A stretch of DNA of 64,000 bases from Gammaproteobacteria bacterium (GTDB lineage: Bacteria > Pseudomonadota > Gammaproteobacteria > Ga0077554 > Ga007554): NCBI GenBank assembly GCA_021731145.1, contig JAKFXX010000032.1, positions 16,597-80,596 on the forward strand, written 5' to 3'. Shown in pieces: positions 9,614 to 19,519 of this stretch. The notes beneath the pieces were generated by a model. It ran no database searches, was not told the origin of the DNA, and saw nothing but the letters and a program-made list of their open reading frames with translations. Every line of letters begins with the position of its first letter. The stretch's first letter is position 1. Both the position numbers and the translations under genes were made by a program.

Positions 9614-11608
9614 ATGTATAAAAACAGCCACGCCCTGAAAGTGGCATTACTGACGTGTTTGGAAATCATGCTATCAATGACCGGCCATGCACATGCGGAA
9701 AACAGCAAGGAAACCGGAACAAAAATGCTCTCGGACGAGGATTTTCTTGGAAAAATGCCTGTCGTACTCTCTGCCTCACGCCTCTCTCAACCCCCGGCTG
9801 AAGCGCCCGCCGCAACCACGCTCATCGACCGCGACATGATCAACGCCTCGGGAGCACGCGAGCTGGCCGACCTCTTCAGGCTGGTACCGGGCTTTCAGGT
9901 AGGGTATGCGAGCGGCCACTGGCAAACCGTAACCTACCATGGCCTGGCAGATACCTATGCAAAACGCCTGCAAGTCCTGGTCGATGGACGCTCGGTATAT
10001 ACCCCCGCCTTCGGCGGCGTGCAATGGAGTGACTTGCCGCTGGCACTGGACGACATCGAGCGCATCGAGGTGATACGCGGCCCGAACATGGCGAGTTATG
10101 GCGCCAACGCCTTTCAGGGAGTTATCAACATCATCACACGCCACGCCTCACAGGATGCGGGCACACGCATCAAGGCGATAGCGGGATCAAAAGGCGTGGC
10201 GGAGGGCTTTCTGCGCCATGGCGGCACAAACGGCAACCTCGACTACCGCTTCACCGTTGGCCACCGCGAGGATAATGGCTTCGACAACCGCAACGACAGC
10301 AAACGTGTTTCTCTGGCTACGCTGCGCGCCGATTACCGTCCCAACACGAATGACACCGTCATGTTTCAATTCGGGCTCAACACCGGCCCGCGCGGCATGG
10401 GTGAGCTGCCGGCACAGAATAACCCAAACCCCACCAATAACGAACACACAAGAACCGTCAACAGCCGTTATGAACAGCTCCGCTGGCAACGCAGCATGAA
10501 TGCCGATCAGGAAATCAGCATTCAATTTTTTCACAATTACCACCAGGCCAGTGAGGCATGGCTTACGCCACCGCTGAAAATCATTGGTGGCGCGCAATTC
10601 CCCATGAACGAGGACGTGACAGCGCAGCGTTATGATCTGGAGCTGCAACACAACCTGAGCCCCTTTGAAAGCTGGCGTTTCGTATGGGGCGCGAGCACCC
10701 GCGTCGACCAGGTCACTTCACCCACGTTCCTGGGCACGACACAAACGCTTAACCATAGACTGCATCGCTTGTTTGCCTCCAGTGAGTGGCGTATCACACC
10801 GGCATGGCTTTTGAACATGGGGGCGATGCTGGAAAAAAACGACATTACCAACACGGATATTGCGCCACGCCTGGCGGTGAACTACCTGATCAACGAACAC
10901 CATTCGTTACGCGCCAGTGTTTCAAAAGCGCTACGTACGCCAGTGATATATGAGAACCGCGCCGACTATAAGGCAACCTTTGGGCCGTTACGAAACCAGC
11001 TTTATCTTGGCAGTAACACTCTGATGCCAGAAACCATAGTCTCGCAAGAAATGGGCTATCTTGGCAACTTCCCGGCGGCGCACCTTGCACTGGACATCAA
11101 GATTTTTCAGGATGAAATAAAGGGCCTTATCAGTGCAGGCCAAGTCTCCTATGCCGCCGACAATGTCGACGGAAAGACCCGGCAATTCCTGAATGGCGAC
11201 AACGCCACCATCCGTGGCGCGGAAACCCAGATAAAATACACTCCCCAAAAAAACACGCAAGTGATATTGAGTTATGCCTATACCGATATCAACAGCAGCA
11301 ACTACTGGATTCGCTACTCAACGACAGCCCCTGCCAACTCGCTCAGCCTGCTGGCCATGCAAAATTTGCCGGGCAATTTGCGGGGCAGTCTTGGGTACTA
11401 TCAAACCGACAAAGTTTATTATATAGGCATGGTTACAAAAGAGAGCGCCGGCGCAATGAAACGGCTCGATCTGCGTCTTGCACGCCCGTTCCGTGGCGGT
11501 GAAATTGCAGTGGTCGCTCAAAATGTCCTGGATGGCTACCAGGAATACCGATACCAGAATGTCTTCGACTCGCGCTGGTATGCGACACTGACCTTGGACC
11601 TGCAATGA
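9614..11608 (+). CDS. TonB-dependent outer-membrane receptor
   Basis: Imports an unidentified ligand across the outer membrane using TonB energy. A signal peptide with AHA cleavage is followed by a plug domain of about 130 residues (ATTLIDRDMINASGARELAD, then RLQVLVDGRSVY, IERIEVIRGPNMASYGANAF and GVINIITR) and a 22-strand barrel region ending in TLTLDLQ. 664 residues is ordinary. A periplasmic binding protein and a hybrid kinase follow on the same strand, an arrangement suggesting ligand import is linked to sensing. The ligand cannot be read from sequence. Confidence 0.92.
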   Translation: MYKNSHALKVALLTCLEIMLSMTGHAHAENSKETGTKMLSDEDFLGKMPVVLSASRLSQPPAEAPAATTLIDRDMINASGARELADLFRLVPGFQVGYASGHWQTVTYHGLADTYAKRLQVLVDGRSVYTPAFGGVQWSDLPLALDDIERIEVIRGPNMASYGANAFQGVINIITRHASQDAGTRIKAIAGSKGVAEGFLRHGGTNGNLDYRFTVGHREDNGFDNRNDSKRVSLATLRADYRPNTNDTVMFQFGLNTGPRGMGELPAQNNPNPTNNEHTRTVNSRYEQLRWQRSMNADQEISIQFFHNYHQASEAWLTPPLKIIGGAQFPMNEDVTAQRYDLELQHNLSPFESWRFVWGASTRVDQVTSPTFLGTTQTLNHRLHRLFASSEWRITPAWLLNMGAMLEKNDITNTDIAPRLAVNYLINEHHSLRASVSKALRTPVIYENRADYKATFGPLRNQLYLGSNTLMPETIVSQEMGYLGNFPAAHLALDIKIFQDEIKGLISAGQVSYAADNVDGKTRQFLNGDNATIRGAETQIKYTPQKNTQVILSYAYTDINSSNYWIRYSTTAPANSLSLLAMQNLPGNLRGSLGYYQTDKVYYIGMVTKESAGAMKRLDLRLARPFRGGEIAVVAQNVLDGYQEYRYQNVFDSRWYATLTLDLQ

Positions 11609-11648
11609 TCGCCGCGCCTGAGTGTGACCATGAACTGAAGCAAGAGAA

Positions 11649-12641
11649 ATGCCTCGCTTCGTGATCAATGGTGTTTTTTGGAAACCGCACTTGCTGCTTG
11701 GTCTTCTCCTGCTCATCATGTCGCCGGCCATTGCCACCGCAGCGAATATTACAATTGTCGCCAATCCGCAAGAGGACTCCCACGCTGAATTGATAGAGGG
11801 CGTGAAAGCCGCGCTTGCGCGACACCCTGGCAACGGGTTCAATATCAACATCGTTCCTCTGGCGTCACTGGATAACAACAGCATTCGGGAACGGGATTTT
11901 CTGGATGCTGATCTCATCGTTACAGTGGGAACAACAGCCGCACAGCAAGCTGGGCAACTGAGTATCCCGGCAATCGCCAAAACACCGTTGCTTCACGCTC
12001 TTATCCCTAAAATAAATTTTGATAGCATCACCCAGCGGCGGCGGACTGAAGCTAATCCTGCGCGCGATTTATCAGCTATCTATCTTGACCAGCCACTGCC
12101 ACGACAGTTCGATCTATTGCGTCTGGCACTGCCTCAATACAAGCGGCTTGGGGTAGTGCTGGGGCCAGCCTCGCAAACACTCCTGCCAGACATGGAGGAC
12201 GCCGCAGAAAAGGAAGGTTTACACCTCTACAGCCGCACCGCAAGAAACGAAGGTTCGCTGATAGCGACACTCAACGATGTGCTGGCGGAAAGCGATATGA
12301 TACTGGCCATTCCTGATCCATTGATATTCAATCGTTACACAGTGCAAAATCTGCTATTGACAACCTATCGCCAAAAAACTCCCGTCATCGGGTTTTCGCA
12401 GGCCTACGTCCGGGCAGGGGCGCTTATGGCAGTCTATTCCACACCCACGCAGATCGGCCAGCAAGTCGCGGAGACGCTACGTCTGGCCGCCACCAAGAAC
12501 TGGAAACTACCGGCACCACAGTATCCGCACAATTACACCATCACGATCAACCATCAGGTAGCACGTTCCCTGGGGCTGCGTCTGCCCAACGAGAACGATC
12601 TCCAGCTTCGTCTGCAACAAATAGACAACCCATCCTTATGA
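11649..12641 (+). CDS. Periplasmic ABC-type substrate-binding protein
   Basis: Resembles the ABC substrate-binding family often paired with sensor kinases. A signal peptide (LLLGLLLLIMSPAIATA) is followed by a two-lobed periplasmic-binding fold: a first lobe with LIVTVGTTAAQQA and a second with YKRLGVVLGPASQ, DMILAIPDPLIFN and PVIGFSQAYVRAGAL. No ABC permease or ATPase is nearby. Its stop overlaps the next ATG by 4 bases, so it is probably a sensory partner of the downstream kinase rather than a transporter part. Confidence 0.82.
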   Translation: MPRFVINGVFWKPHLLLGLLLLIMSPAIATAANITIVANPQEDSHAELIEGVKAALARHPGNGFNINIVPLASLDNNSIRERDFLDADLIVTVGTTAAQQAGQLSIPAIAKTPLLHALIPKINFDSITQRRRTEANPARDLSAIYLDQPLPRQFDLLRLALPQYKRLGVVLGPASQTLLPDMEDAAEKEGLHLYSRTARNEGSLIATLNDVLAESDMILAIPDPLIFNRYTVQNLLLTTYRQKTPVIGFSQAYVRAGALMAVYSTPTQIGQQVAETLRLAATKNWKLPAPQYPHNYTITINHQVARSLGLRLPNENDLQLRLQQIDNPSL

Positions 12642-14110
12642 AGCGCTGGAGCATCAAAAATAAAATCCTGCTTCTGGCGCTGCTGCCCGCCACGGTCATC
12701 GCCCTGCTAATCACTGCCTACTTTACCAGTATGCGCATCGCAGACCTTGATCAGACGTTGCTGAATCGCGGCAAGGCCATAACAACACATGTCACCCAGG
12801 CAAGCGAATATGCGGTTTTCTCCGGCAACCGTGACATCCTCCGCGATCTGGTGAATGCCACACTCAAGGAAACTGATGTCGTCTCGGCCATTATCACCGA
12901 CGTCCAGGGTGTGCCACTGGTCAAATCAGGCGCGACCCCGGCACCTGCTGGCTTACCAACAGAGGCACACTCAAACACCGCCATGACACTCTCGGCGAAC
13001 AAAAAATTCCTGGTATTCCATTCGCCGATCCTGCTCGCCGGAATCGCCATCGACGACTACGCAGACACAACAGGAAGCGCGCAACGCCAGCCTCTTGGAT
13101 ATGTCACCATCGCATTGTCACGGGCAAGCACAGTGAAAAAACAAGAGGAGGCGTTTGTCACCGCACTGTTTATGATTTTCGCAGGATTGATAGTGAGCGC
13201 ATTAATCGCGTTGCGCATGGCGCGCGGTGTTACGCGACCGATAATGAATGTAACTGAGGCAATGAAGCGGCTGGAGCAGGGTGATCTTGAAATTCATATC
13301 GCACCCACATCCACCGATGAATTGCGCGTCCTTGAAACAGGCATTAACTCAACGGCCTCCGCACTAAAAGCCGCGCAAGATGAACTGCAAGACAAAATAG
13401 CCCAGGCCACGCTGGATTTGCGCAACACACTGGACATGATGGAGCTGCAAAACGCCGAACTGGATAGTGCGCGCCACAATGCGCTTGAGGCGAGCAGGGT
13501 GAAGTCCGAGTTTCTTGCCAACATGAGCCACGAAATCCGCACACCTATGAATGCGATTGCCGGATTCACGAACCTTATCCTGAAAACAAAGCTGGATGAT
13601 GAGCAGCGTGATTACATAGAAACTATCCGAAAATCCTCTGAAAATCTGCTTGCCATCATCAATGACATTCTTGATTTATCGAAAATCGAGTCCGGCAAAC
13701 TGAAGCTGAACAATGTCGCATGTGATCTGCGCGAATGCCTCGACGAGGTACTGTCACTGCTCGCACCCATCGCTCACGAAAAGGGCCTGGAACTGGTGCC
13801 GATTGTCTATTCCGATGTGCCATTTCATCTTGGTGGTGATCCTCTAAGAGTAAAGCAACTCATCACCAATCTGGTGGACAATGCCATCAAGTTTACCCAT
13901 GAGGGCAGCGTAGTGGTCCGCGTCATGCTCGATGATGAGGATAGCTCTGACCAGACCATACTGCGCATCAGCGTCACCGATACCGGCATCGGCATCGCAC
14001 CGAAGGACCGGCAACGGTTATTCTCAGCCTTCACCCAGGCGGACACTTCGGACACACGAAAATATGGCGGGACAGGACTCGGACTTGCCATCTGCAAGAA
14101 ACTTGGTTGA
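12638..14110 (+). CDS. Hybrid sensor histidine kinase (BarA-like), N-terminal part before a frameshift
   Basis: Membrane sensor: TM helix at residues 10-30, periplasmic segment, second TM near 180, HAMP domain, coiled coil, then HisKA with the phospho-accepting His in NMSHEIRTPMNAI and the ATPase domain with N-box (DNAIKFTHEG), DTGIGIAP and GGTGLGLAICKKL. The frame stops right after CKKLG, while the expected continuation VEQMGGEIGLES is encoded in the +1 frame. One surplus G at 14105-14106 explains this. The upstream gene overlaps by 4 bases. If the indel is real, this product keeps the kinase core but lacks the receiver and phosphotransfer domains. Confidence 0.85.
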   Translation: MKRWSIKNKILLLALLPATVIALLITAYFTSMRIADLDQTLLNRGKAITTHVTQASEYAVFSGNRDILRDLVNATLKETDVVSAIITDVQGVPLVKSGATPAPAGLPTEAHSNTAMTLSANKKFLVFHSPILLAGIAIDDYADTTGSAQRQPLGYVTIALSRASTVKKQEEAFVTALFMIFAGLIVSALIALRMARGVTRPIMNVTEAMKRLEQGDLEIHIAPTSTDELRVLETGINSTASALKAAQDELQDKIAQATLDLRNTLDMMELQNAELDSARHNALEASRVKSEFLANMSHEIRTPMNAIAGFTNLILKTKLDDEQRDYIETIRKSSENLLAIINDILDLSKIESGKLKLNNVACDLRECLDEVLSLLAPIAHEKGLELVPIVYSDVPFHLGGDPLRVKQLITNLVDNAIKFTHEGSVVVRVMLDDEDSSDQTILRISVTDTGIGIAPKDRQRLFSAFTQADTSDTRKYGGTGLGLAICKKLG

Positions 14111-15434
14111 GCAGATGGGTGGCGAAATCGGGCTGGAAAGTGAACCCCGCGCGGGGTCAACCTTCTGGTTTACCTTGCGCGGGGAAAAGCTCGCCACCCC
14201 ACACAACGCCCGGCCTGCTGCTACTCCGTTAGCGGGTTATACAGTCCTGCTGTATGAGCCACATCCACTGGCACGATTGGCGGCCTATCACACCCTGACG
14301 GGGTGGGGCATGTCAGTGATGGAAGCCGAGGACCCATCAGCCCTCAATCCGATGTTGCACGATGCCGCCACCCGGGGTATCCGTGACCCGATGGTAATAC
14401 TAAGCGCGTCGAGGCATACGCTCGAATCAGGCACGCTTTCCGCAGCAGTCAAGGCGATCAAGGCCAATGGCAACTGCAAGGTCGCCATACTTGTGAACGA
14501 CAACAGTCAAAACGCACTGAGCCGCATTTCTGCCAGCGGCGCAGATGCCTGCCTGGTCAAACCCTACCGGCAAAGGGATCTCTTTCGGGTGCTATGCCGG
14601 TTTGTTGCCACCGGGAACACGCCTGCCGAACAAGATGTTTTTTCCTCGCCAACATCTGCGACTGCGATACAGCGGCTTGCGGGCCTGCGGATACTGGTGG
14701 CGGATGATAATCCAATCAACCGCAAATTCATTATCACATTATTACGGCAACAAGGCGCCCAAACAATCGAGGCTGAAGACGGCCAGCACGCCGTCAGCGC
14801 GGCAGCCACACAGCGCTTCGACCTCATCCTGATGGATGTTCATATGCCTGTGATGAATGGCATTGAGGCATCATCCAGTATCCGGGCACGGGAACCAGAG
14901 GAACAGCACACCCCCATCATCGCCCTCACTGCCGATGCCCTCATCGCAGAACGTAGTGACATTGGCGCTGCAGGAATGGACGATTTGCTGATCAAGCCGG
15001 TTCAGGAAGAACAGTTGTGGCGCATGATTGCAAAGTGGGTGTATCGCACGGCGCCGGGAACACCACCCGCCACGAACGTGCATCAGGCGAGTGATACTAG
15101 AGTGTTGGATGAAACCTTAGGTTTACAACTGGCGGGAGGCAATGCCGCGCTTGCTGCGGATTTGCTGGCCATGCTGCTGGAGGACTTGCCCAGACAGCGT
15201 CACAGGCTCAATGAGGCCTACGCCAGCGGGGATAGGGGAGAATTCCTGGAGCATGTGCATAGACTACATGGATCGGCGTGCCAGTGCGGGGTCCCCGCAT
15301 TGCGGGCCGCTGCGGCACGACTGGAAAGCGCGATAAAAGCAGAAGAGGGACTCGCACCCGCTTCTGCTGTCCGGGCACATATGGAATCGGTCAGCAAGGA
15401 AATCGAGCGTTTGCTTACTTCTTGCCGCGCTTGA
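14103..15434 (+). pseudogene. Hybrid sensor histidine kinase, C-terminal part after the frameshift (receivers and HPt)
   Basis: Continues the kinase in the +1 frame: LVEQMGGEIGLES, the end of the ATPase domain (GSTFWFTL), a degenerate receiver lacking the usual acidic pair (starting TVLLYEPHP), a complete receiver (RILVADDNPINRKF, phospho-Asp in LILMDVHMPVMNG, Lys in LIKPV), and a C-terminal HPt domain with the His in HVHRLHGSACQCG. The order matches BarA-type kinases. No convincing independent start precedes it. It is either a broken gene, a sequencing error, or a product of +1 slippage at CTT-GGT-TGA. Its end overlaps the convergent dehydratase gene by 20 bases. Confidence 0.75.
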
Positions 15435-17295
15435 GCACCACCACATTGGATGTCTGCACCACAGGAAGCGCGGGCGACTCGCCCATTTCAGGCACCAGTT
15501 GCTTTAGCAGAGGCACGAATTGCGCCTCGTCATAATCCTTGCTAGCCCGCTCCATCGCGTCGACAGTCTCATTCAAATAGCGCCAATCGACTTCGCGGCT
15601 CTGTGCGAGCATGATTTTGTCATGCCCGGTTTCAGTCAGTCCCTCCTGCTCATAAAACAACTCCTCGTACAGCTTTTCGCCCGGCCGCAAGCCGGTATAC
15701 ACAACTTGCACATCCTCGCCGGGGATCTTGCCCGACAAGCGGATCATCTGCTCGGCAAGATAGCCGATCTTGACCGGCTCGCCCATGTCCAATACGAAGA
15801 TCTCCCCGCCCTGCCCCATCACACCCGCCTGCATGATAAGCTGACAGGCCTCGGGGATAGTCATGAAATAACGGGTGATCTCAGGATGGGTGACGGTGAC
15901 CGGACCACCTGCCGCGATCTGCTTTTGGAACAGAGGCACAACACTGCCCGCCGAACCCAGCACATTGCCAAATCGCACAGTGATAAAGCGCGTGCTCGAA
16001 CGCCGGTCCAGCATCTGGCAGAAAATCTCGGCGACCCGCTTGCTCGCGCCCATCACATTGGTGGGGTTGACCGCCTTATCAGTGGAAATCATCACGAAAT
16101 TGGCGCAACCGTATTTATCCGCCGCCAGCGCCAACGTCTTGGTGCCGAGCACATTGTTGCGCACACCCTCGCGTGCCTGGCTCTGGAGCATGGGTACATG
16201 CTTATAGGCGGCGGCGTGGAAGATCATTTCGGGGCGGTACTTGCTCAGTACATACTCGACGGCGACCTTATCGCAGACATCGCCCAGGCAGGCATGCAGC
16301 ACCAGATTTGGGTACTCGCGGCGCAATTCCATTTCGATGCTGTAAAGATTGAACTCGCCACGCTCAAACAACACCACTGAGGCCGGCCCCAGGCGTGCAA
16401 TCTGCCGGCACAGTTCGGAGCCGATGGAGCCTCCCGCGCCGCTTATCAGGACGGTCTTGCCCGCCAGTCCGTCATTGATCGACTGCCAATCGAGCGATAC
16501 CGGCTCACGGCCCAGCAGGTCATCAATAGCTACCTCGCGCAAATCACGCACGCTTACCATGCCGGACACCAGGTCCTGCATACGCGGCAGGATTCTGAAC
16601 ACCACGCCGGCCTGTTCGCACAACTCAACCACGCGCCGCACCTGGACGCTGTTCGCGGAGGGGACAGCGATCACCACAATATCCACACCCACATCATCGA
16701 CGACCTGCGCCACCTGGTCGAGAGCACCAAACACCGGTATGCCATGCACCTTGGCGCCCTTGAGCTGCGGATTATCATCCAGAAAGCCGACGGGGACGCA
16801 TTCATTATCCCGCCGCATATCGCGCGCCAGCATCTCGCCCGCCCGGCCTGCGCCCAGGATCAATACCCGTTTGCACTCGGGCGCGGAGCTCAGGTTCAGA
16901 CCGCGGTCTTTCCAGACACGATAGATCAGGCGCGGCGCACCCAGCAGGAACACAAGAAACAGGGGGTAAAGGGCCAGCGTGGTACGCGGCACGCCATCAA
17001 GGCGGTTAAACAGAAACAGCGCAAGGCTGACTGCCAACCCGCCTATTACAGCAGCACGCAAGATATTCCAAAGATCCGGGACACTGGCGAAACGCCACAG
17101 CCCACGGTACAGACCGGTCCACCACAACACCAGGCCCTGGGCGGCAACAACCACCGCCAGTATCTGCATGAAGGCAGCGCCCTCAAAGGCCTGAAAAGAA
17201 AAACTGTGCCTGACAAGATAGGCGGCACTCCATGCCAGCAAGACCATACACAGGTCATGCACGGCAATGGCAAGGCGACGATTTACGACCTTCAT
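15415..17295 (-). CDS. Membrane-bound nucleotide-sugar 4,6-dehydratase (FlaA1/CapD/WbpM family)
   Basis: Acts on UDP-GlcNAc-type sugars for surface polysaccharide or glycan synthesis. Four N-terminal TM segments (residues about 10-140), a CoA-binding-like Rossmann domain (VLILGAGRAGEMLARDM), then the SDR domain with SGAGGSIGSELCRQI, ISTDKAVNPTNVMGASKR and LRPGEKLYEELF. In this family Met replaces the usual Tyr before the SK motif, as seen here. The start at 17295 has AGGAAG upstream; the longer frame to 17355 runs into a repeat. No other polysaccharide genes adjoin it. Confidence 0.9.
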   Translation of the reverse strand: MKVVNRRLAIAVHDLCMVLLAWSAAYLVRHSFSFQAFEGAAFMQILAVVVAAQGLVLWWTGLYRGLWRFASVPDLWNILRAAVIGGLAVSLALFLFNRLDGVPRTTLALYPLFLVFLLGAPRLIYRVWKDRGLNLSSAPECKRVLILGAGRAGEMLARDMRRDNECVPVGFLDDNPQLKGAKVHGIPVFGALDQVAQVVDDVGVDIVVIAVPSANSVQVRRVVELCEQAGVVFRILPRMQDLVSGMVSVRDLREVAIDDLLGREPVSLDWQSINDGLAGKTVLISGAGGSIGSELCRQIARLGPASVVLFERGEFNLYSIEMELRREYPNLVLHACLGDVCDKVAVEYVLSKYRPEMIFHAAAYKHVPMLQSQAREGVRNNVLGTKTLALAADKYGCANFVMISTDKAVNPTNVMGASKRVAEIFCQMLDRRSSTRFITVRFGNVLGSAGSVVPLFQKQIAAGGPVTVTHPEITRYFMTIPEACQLIMQAGVMGQGGEIFVLDMGEPVKIGYLAEQMIRLSGKIPGEDVQVVYTGLRPGEKLYEELFYEQEGLTETGHDKIMLAQSREVDWRYLNETVDAMERASKDYDEAQFVPLLKQLVPEMGESPALPVVQTSNVVVLKRGKK

Positions 17296-17333
17296 TAGCA
17301 CTTCCTTTTGATATCGTTCTGTATGCCTTAAAC

Positions 17334-17400
17334 CCAGATTGTCGACTAGCCCCAAAACCGTTCACTTAAAGTAGGTTGGGTCAAGCGAAGCGGACCCAAC
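17334..17400. repeat. Intergenic repeat ending in a GTAGGTTGGGTC hairpin
   Basis: AAACCCAGATTGTC followed by a variable part and the hairpin GTTGGGTC-aagcgaagcg-GACCCAAC at 17373-17400. A second copy begins near 44571, where the hairpin is split at 44662-44709 by a 48-bp insertion. It may serve as a terminator or be a REP-like element. Confidence 0.6.
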
Positions 17401-17492
17401 ATTGCAATGACGGAGCAACCATCAAAAATCTACTTTCACCATAATACCAACCCGCTTGAAGGAAGCAAGGTTTTCCTATAAACAGCAACGTG

Positions 17493-18446
17493 TTATACAA
17501 CCCTGTTGCGTTCAATACCTGAGAAAAATGCCCTGATATTTTCAGCTGTTTCGTTAACCAGGCGCTGGCGCGATTCACGGCTCGCCCAGGCGATATGCGG
17601 TGTAACGATCAGGTTCGGCACATCGCCTGTCAGCAGTGGATTGCCATACACCGGCGGCTCCTCGCGCAGCACATCCACCCCTGCCCCACCGAGTCTGCCA
17701 TTGCGCAGGGCCTCCGCCAGCGCTACCTCGTCCACGATGCCGCCACGCGCGGTGTTGATGAGCAGGGCATCGGGTTTCATCAGCGCCAATTCCTGCGCGC
17801 CAATCAGGCCGCGCGTTTCAGGGGTAAGCGGACAGTGCAGACTGAGCACATCGATCTGAGGCAGCATCTCGTGCAGGGGCATCCGTCCCGGCGCTGCAGG
17901 GGCGGATGCGCGTTGCGCCACCAGTACCGTCATCCCAAATGCCTCGGCAACCCGCGCCACCGCCTGCCCCAGCTCGCCATAACCGACAATGCCCAGCGTC
18001 TTTCCGGCGATCTCGCGGATCGGATAATCCAGCAGGCAAAACTGCTCACTCGCCTGCCAGCGGCCTTCACGCAGCGCCCTTTGATAATCCGGCAGACGGA
18101 TAGAAAGCGCCAAAATTAAAGCGAAGACATGCTGCACCACGGAGGGCGTGGCATAGCCACGCACGTTACACACGGCAATCCCGTGACGCTTGGCCGCCTC
18201 CAGATCCACGTGATTGGTACCCGTGGCGGCGATGCAGATCAGGCGCAACTGTGGCGCGTTTCGCAGCGCCGTTTCATCCAGCCGGACCTTATTGCTGATC
18301 ACTACCGTCGCATCCGTGATTCGCCCAGCCACCTCAGCGTCATGAGTAGACTCATATGCGCGCCAATCAGGCAGAGCACGCTCAAGCGCGCCAAGATCCA
18401 GATCTCCACAATCCATGGCGCCACGATCAAGCAGGACAGTTAGCAT
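17493..18446 (-). CDS. D-2-hydroxyacid dehydrogenase (glycerate/hydroxypyruvate reductase-like)
   Basis: NAD(P)-dependent reductase of the same superfamily as the gene at 5478 but clearly a different branch. NAD motif is GIVGYGELGQAV; catalytic residues are Arg in NTARGGIVDE, Glu in DVLREEPP and His in VTPHIAWAS. The NHVDLEAAKRHGIAVCNV segment is typical of hydroxypyruvate/glyoxylate reductases; the substrate is inferred. The start at 18446 gives an ATGCTAA overlap with the queG stop, better than the longer frame to 18473. Confidence 0.85.
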   Translation of the reverse strand: MLTVLLDRGAMDCGDLDLGALERALPDWRAYESTHDAEVAGRITDATVVISNKVRLDETALRNAPQLRLICIAATGTNHVDLEAAKRHGIAVCNVRGYATPSVVQHVFALILALSIRLPDYQRALREGRWQASEQFCLLDYPIREIAGKTLGIVGYGELGQAVARVAEAFGMTVLVAQRASAPAAPGRMPLHEMLPQIDVLSLHCPLTPETRGLIGAQELALMKPDALLINTARGGIVDEVALAEALRNGRLGGAGVDVLREEPPVYGNPLLTGDVPNLIVTPHIAWASRESRQRLVNETAENIRAFFSGIERNRVV

Positions 18447-19501
18447 AAGCTCACATGCCGCATCAACGCCCATTGCACATGCTCGCGCACCATTCCGGAA
18501 GCGTGATCGGCCCGCGCCTGAAGGGCGGCGATTATGGCGGGAGTGGAAGATGCGTTACCGAGCGCCACGGCGATATTGCGCAACCAGCATTCATATCCGA
18601 TGCGACGTATCGCCGAGCCTTCGGTGCGCCGCAAAAATTCCTCTTCACTCCAGGCAAACAATTCTACTAGCTGCGGCGCATCCAGGCCGGCGCGGGGCGA
18701 AAAATCGCTCTCGTCAGTAGGTCGGGCAAAGCGGTTCCATGGACAGAAAAGCTGGCAATCGTCACATCCATATACCCTGTTTCCGATCAAGGGCCGAAAC
18801 TCGACAGGGATAGAGCCGCGCAGCTCAATGGTGAGATAAGAAATACAACGGCGCGCGTCGAGTTGATAGGGGCCAATGATGGCCTGCGTCGGGCACACGT
18901 CGATACAGGCCCGGCAAGTGCCGCAGCGATTTTGCGCTGGGGCATCATCCACCGGCAACGGCAGATCGGTATATAACTCACCGAGAAAAAACCACGAACC
19001 CGCATGCTGATTAATCAGATTAGTGTGTTTACCAATCCATCCCAGCCCGGCCTTTTGCGCGAGGGCTTTTTCAAGAACCGGCGCACTGTCGGCGAAGGCG
19101 CGGTAGTTGAACGGCCCCGCTGCCTCGCCAATACGCTGCGCAAGTTTTTGCAGTCGGCTGCGCAATACCTTGTGATAATCACGGCCCAAGGCATAACGCG
19201 AAATGTAGCCAAGGCGTGCGTCCGCCAAGACAGCTTCAGCATCGGCACCGGAGGGCGGCAGATAATCCATGCGCGCCGAGATAATGCGTAACGTACCCGG
19301 CTGCAACGCCTCGGGCCGGCTGCGCTTGCTGCCATGACGCGCCATATATTCCATCTCACCATGATGGCCCGCATCCAGCCAGGCCATCAGATGGGCTTCG
19401 GCCTCATCCAGCCGGGTATTCGTGATGCCAACCTGCTGAAAACCCAGCGCCTGGCCCCAGAGTTTGATGTCAGCGGCAAGTTTGGTGAAATCGGCGGACA
19501 C
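18440..19501 (-). CDS. queG: Epoxyqueuosine reductase
   Basis: Cobalamin- and Fe-S-dependent last step of queuosine synthesis on tRNA. 353 residues. The N-terminal cobalamin-binding catalytic region includes FADSAPVLEKALAQKAGLGW and GKHTNLI, followed by two [4Fe-4S] motifs (CGTCRACIDVCPTQAI and CDDCQLFCPWN) and a C-terminal HEAT-like tail. It is followed directly by the hydroxyacid dehydrogenase with an ATGCTAA overlap and preceded by nagZ 19 bases upstream, so these are probably in one transcript. Confidence 0.95.
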   Translation of the reverse strand: MSADFTKLAADIKLWGQALGFQQVGITNTRLDEAEAHLMAWLDAGHHGEMEYMARHGSKRSRPEALQPGTLRIISARMDYLPPSGADAEAVLADARLGYISRYALGRDYHKVLRSRLQKLAQRIGEAAGPFNYRAFADSAPVLEKALAQKAGLGWIGKHTNLINQHAGSWFFLGELYTDLPLPVDDAPAQNRCGTCRACIDVCPTQAIIGPYQLDARRCISYLTIELRGSIPVEFRPLIGNRVYGCDDCQLFCPWNRFARPTDESDFSPRAGLDAPQLVELFAWSEEEFLRRTEGSAIRRIGYECWLRNIAVALGNASSTPAIIAALQARADHASGMVREHVQWALMRHVSLC

Positions 19502-19519
19502 GCTATGGTCGTTTCAGGA

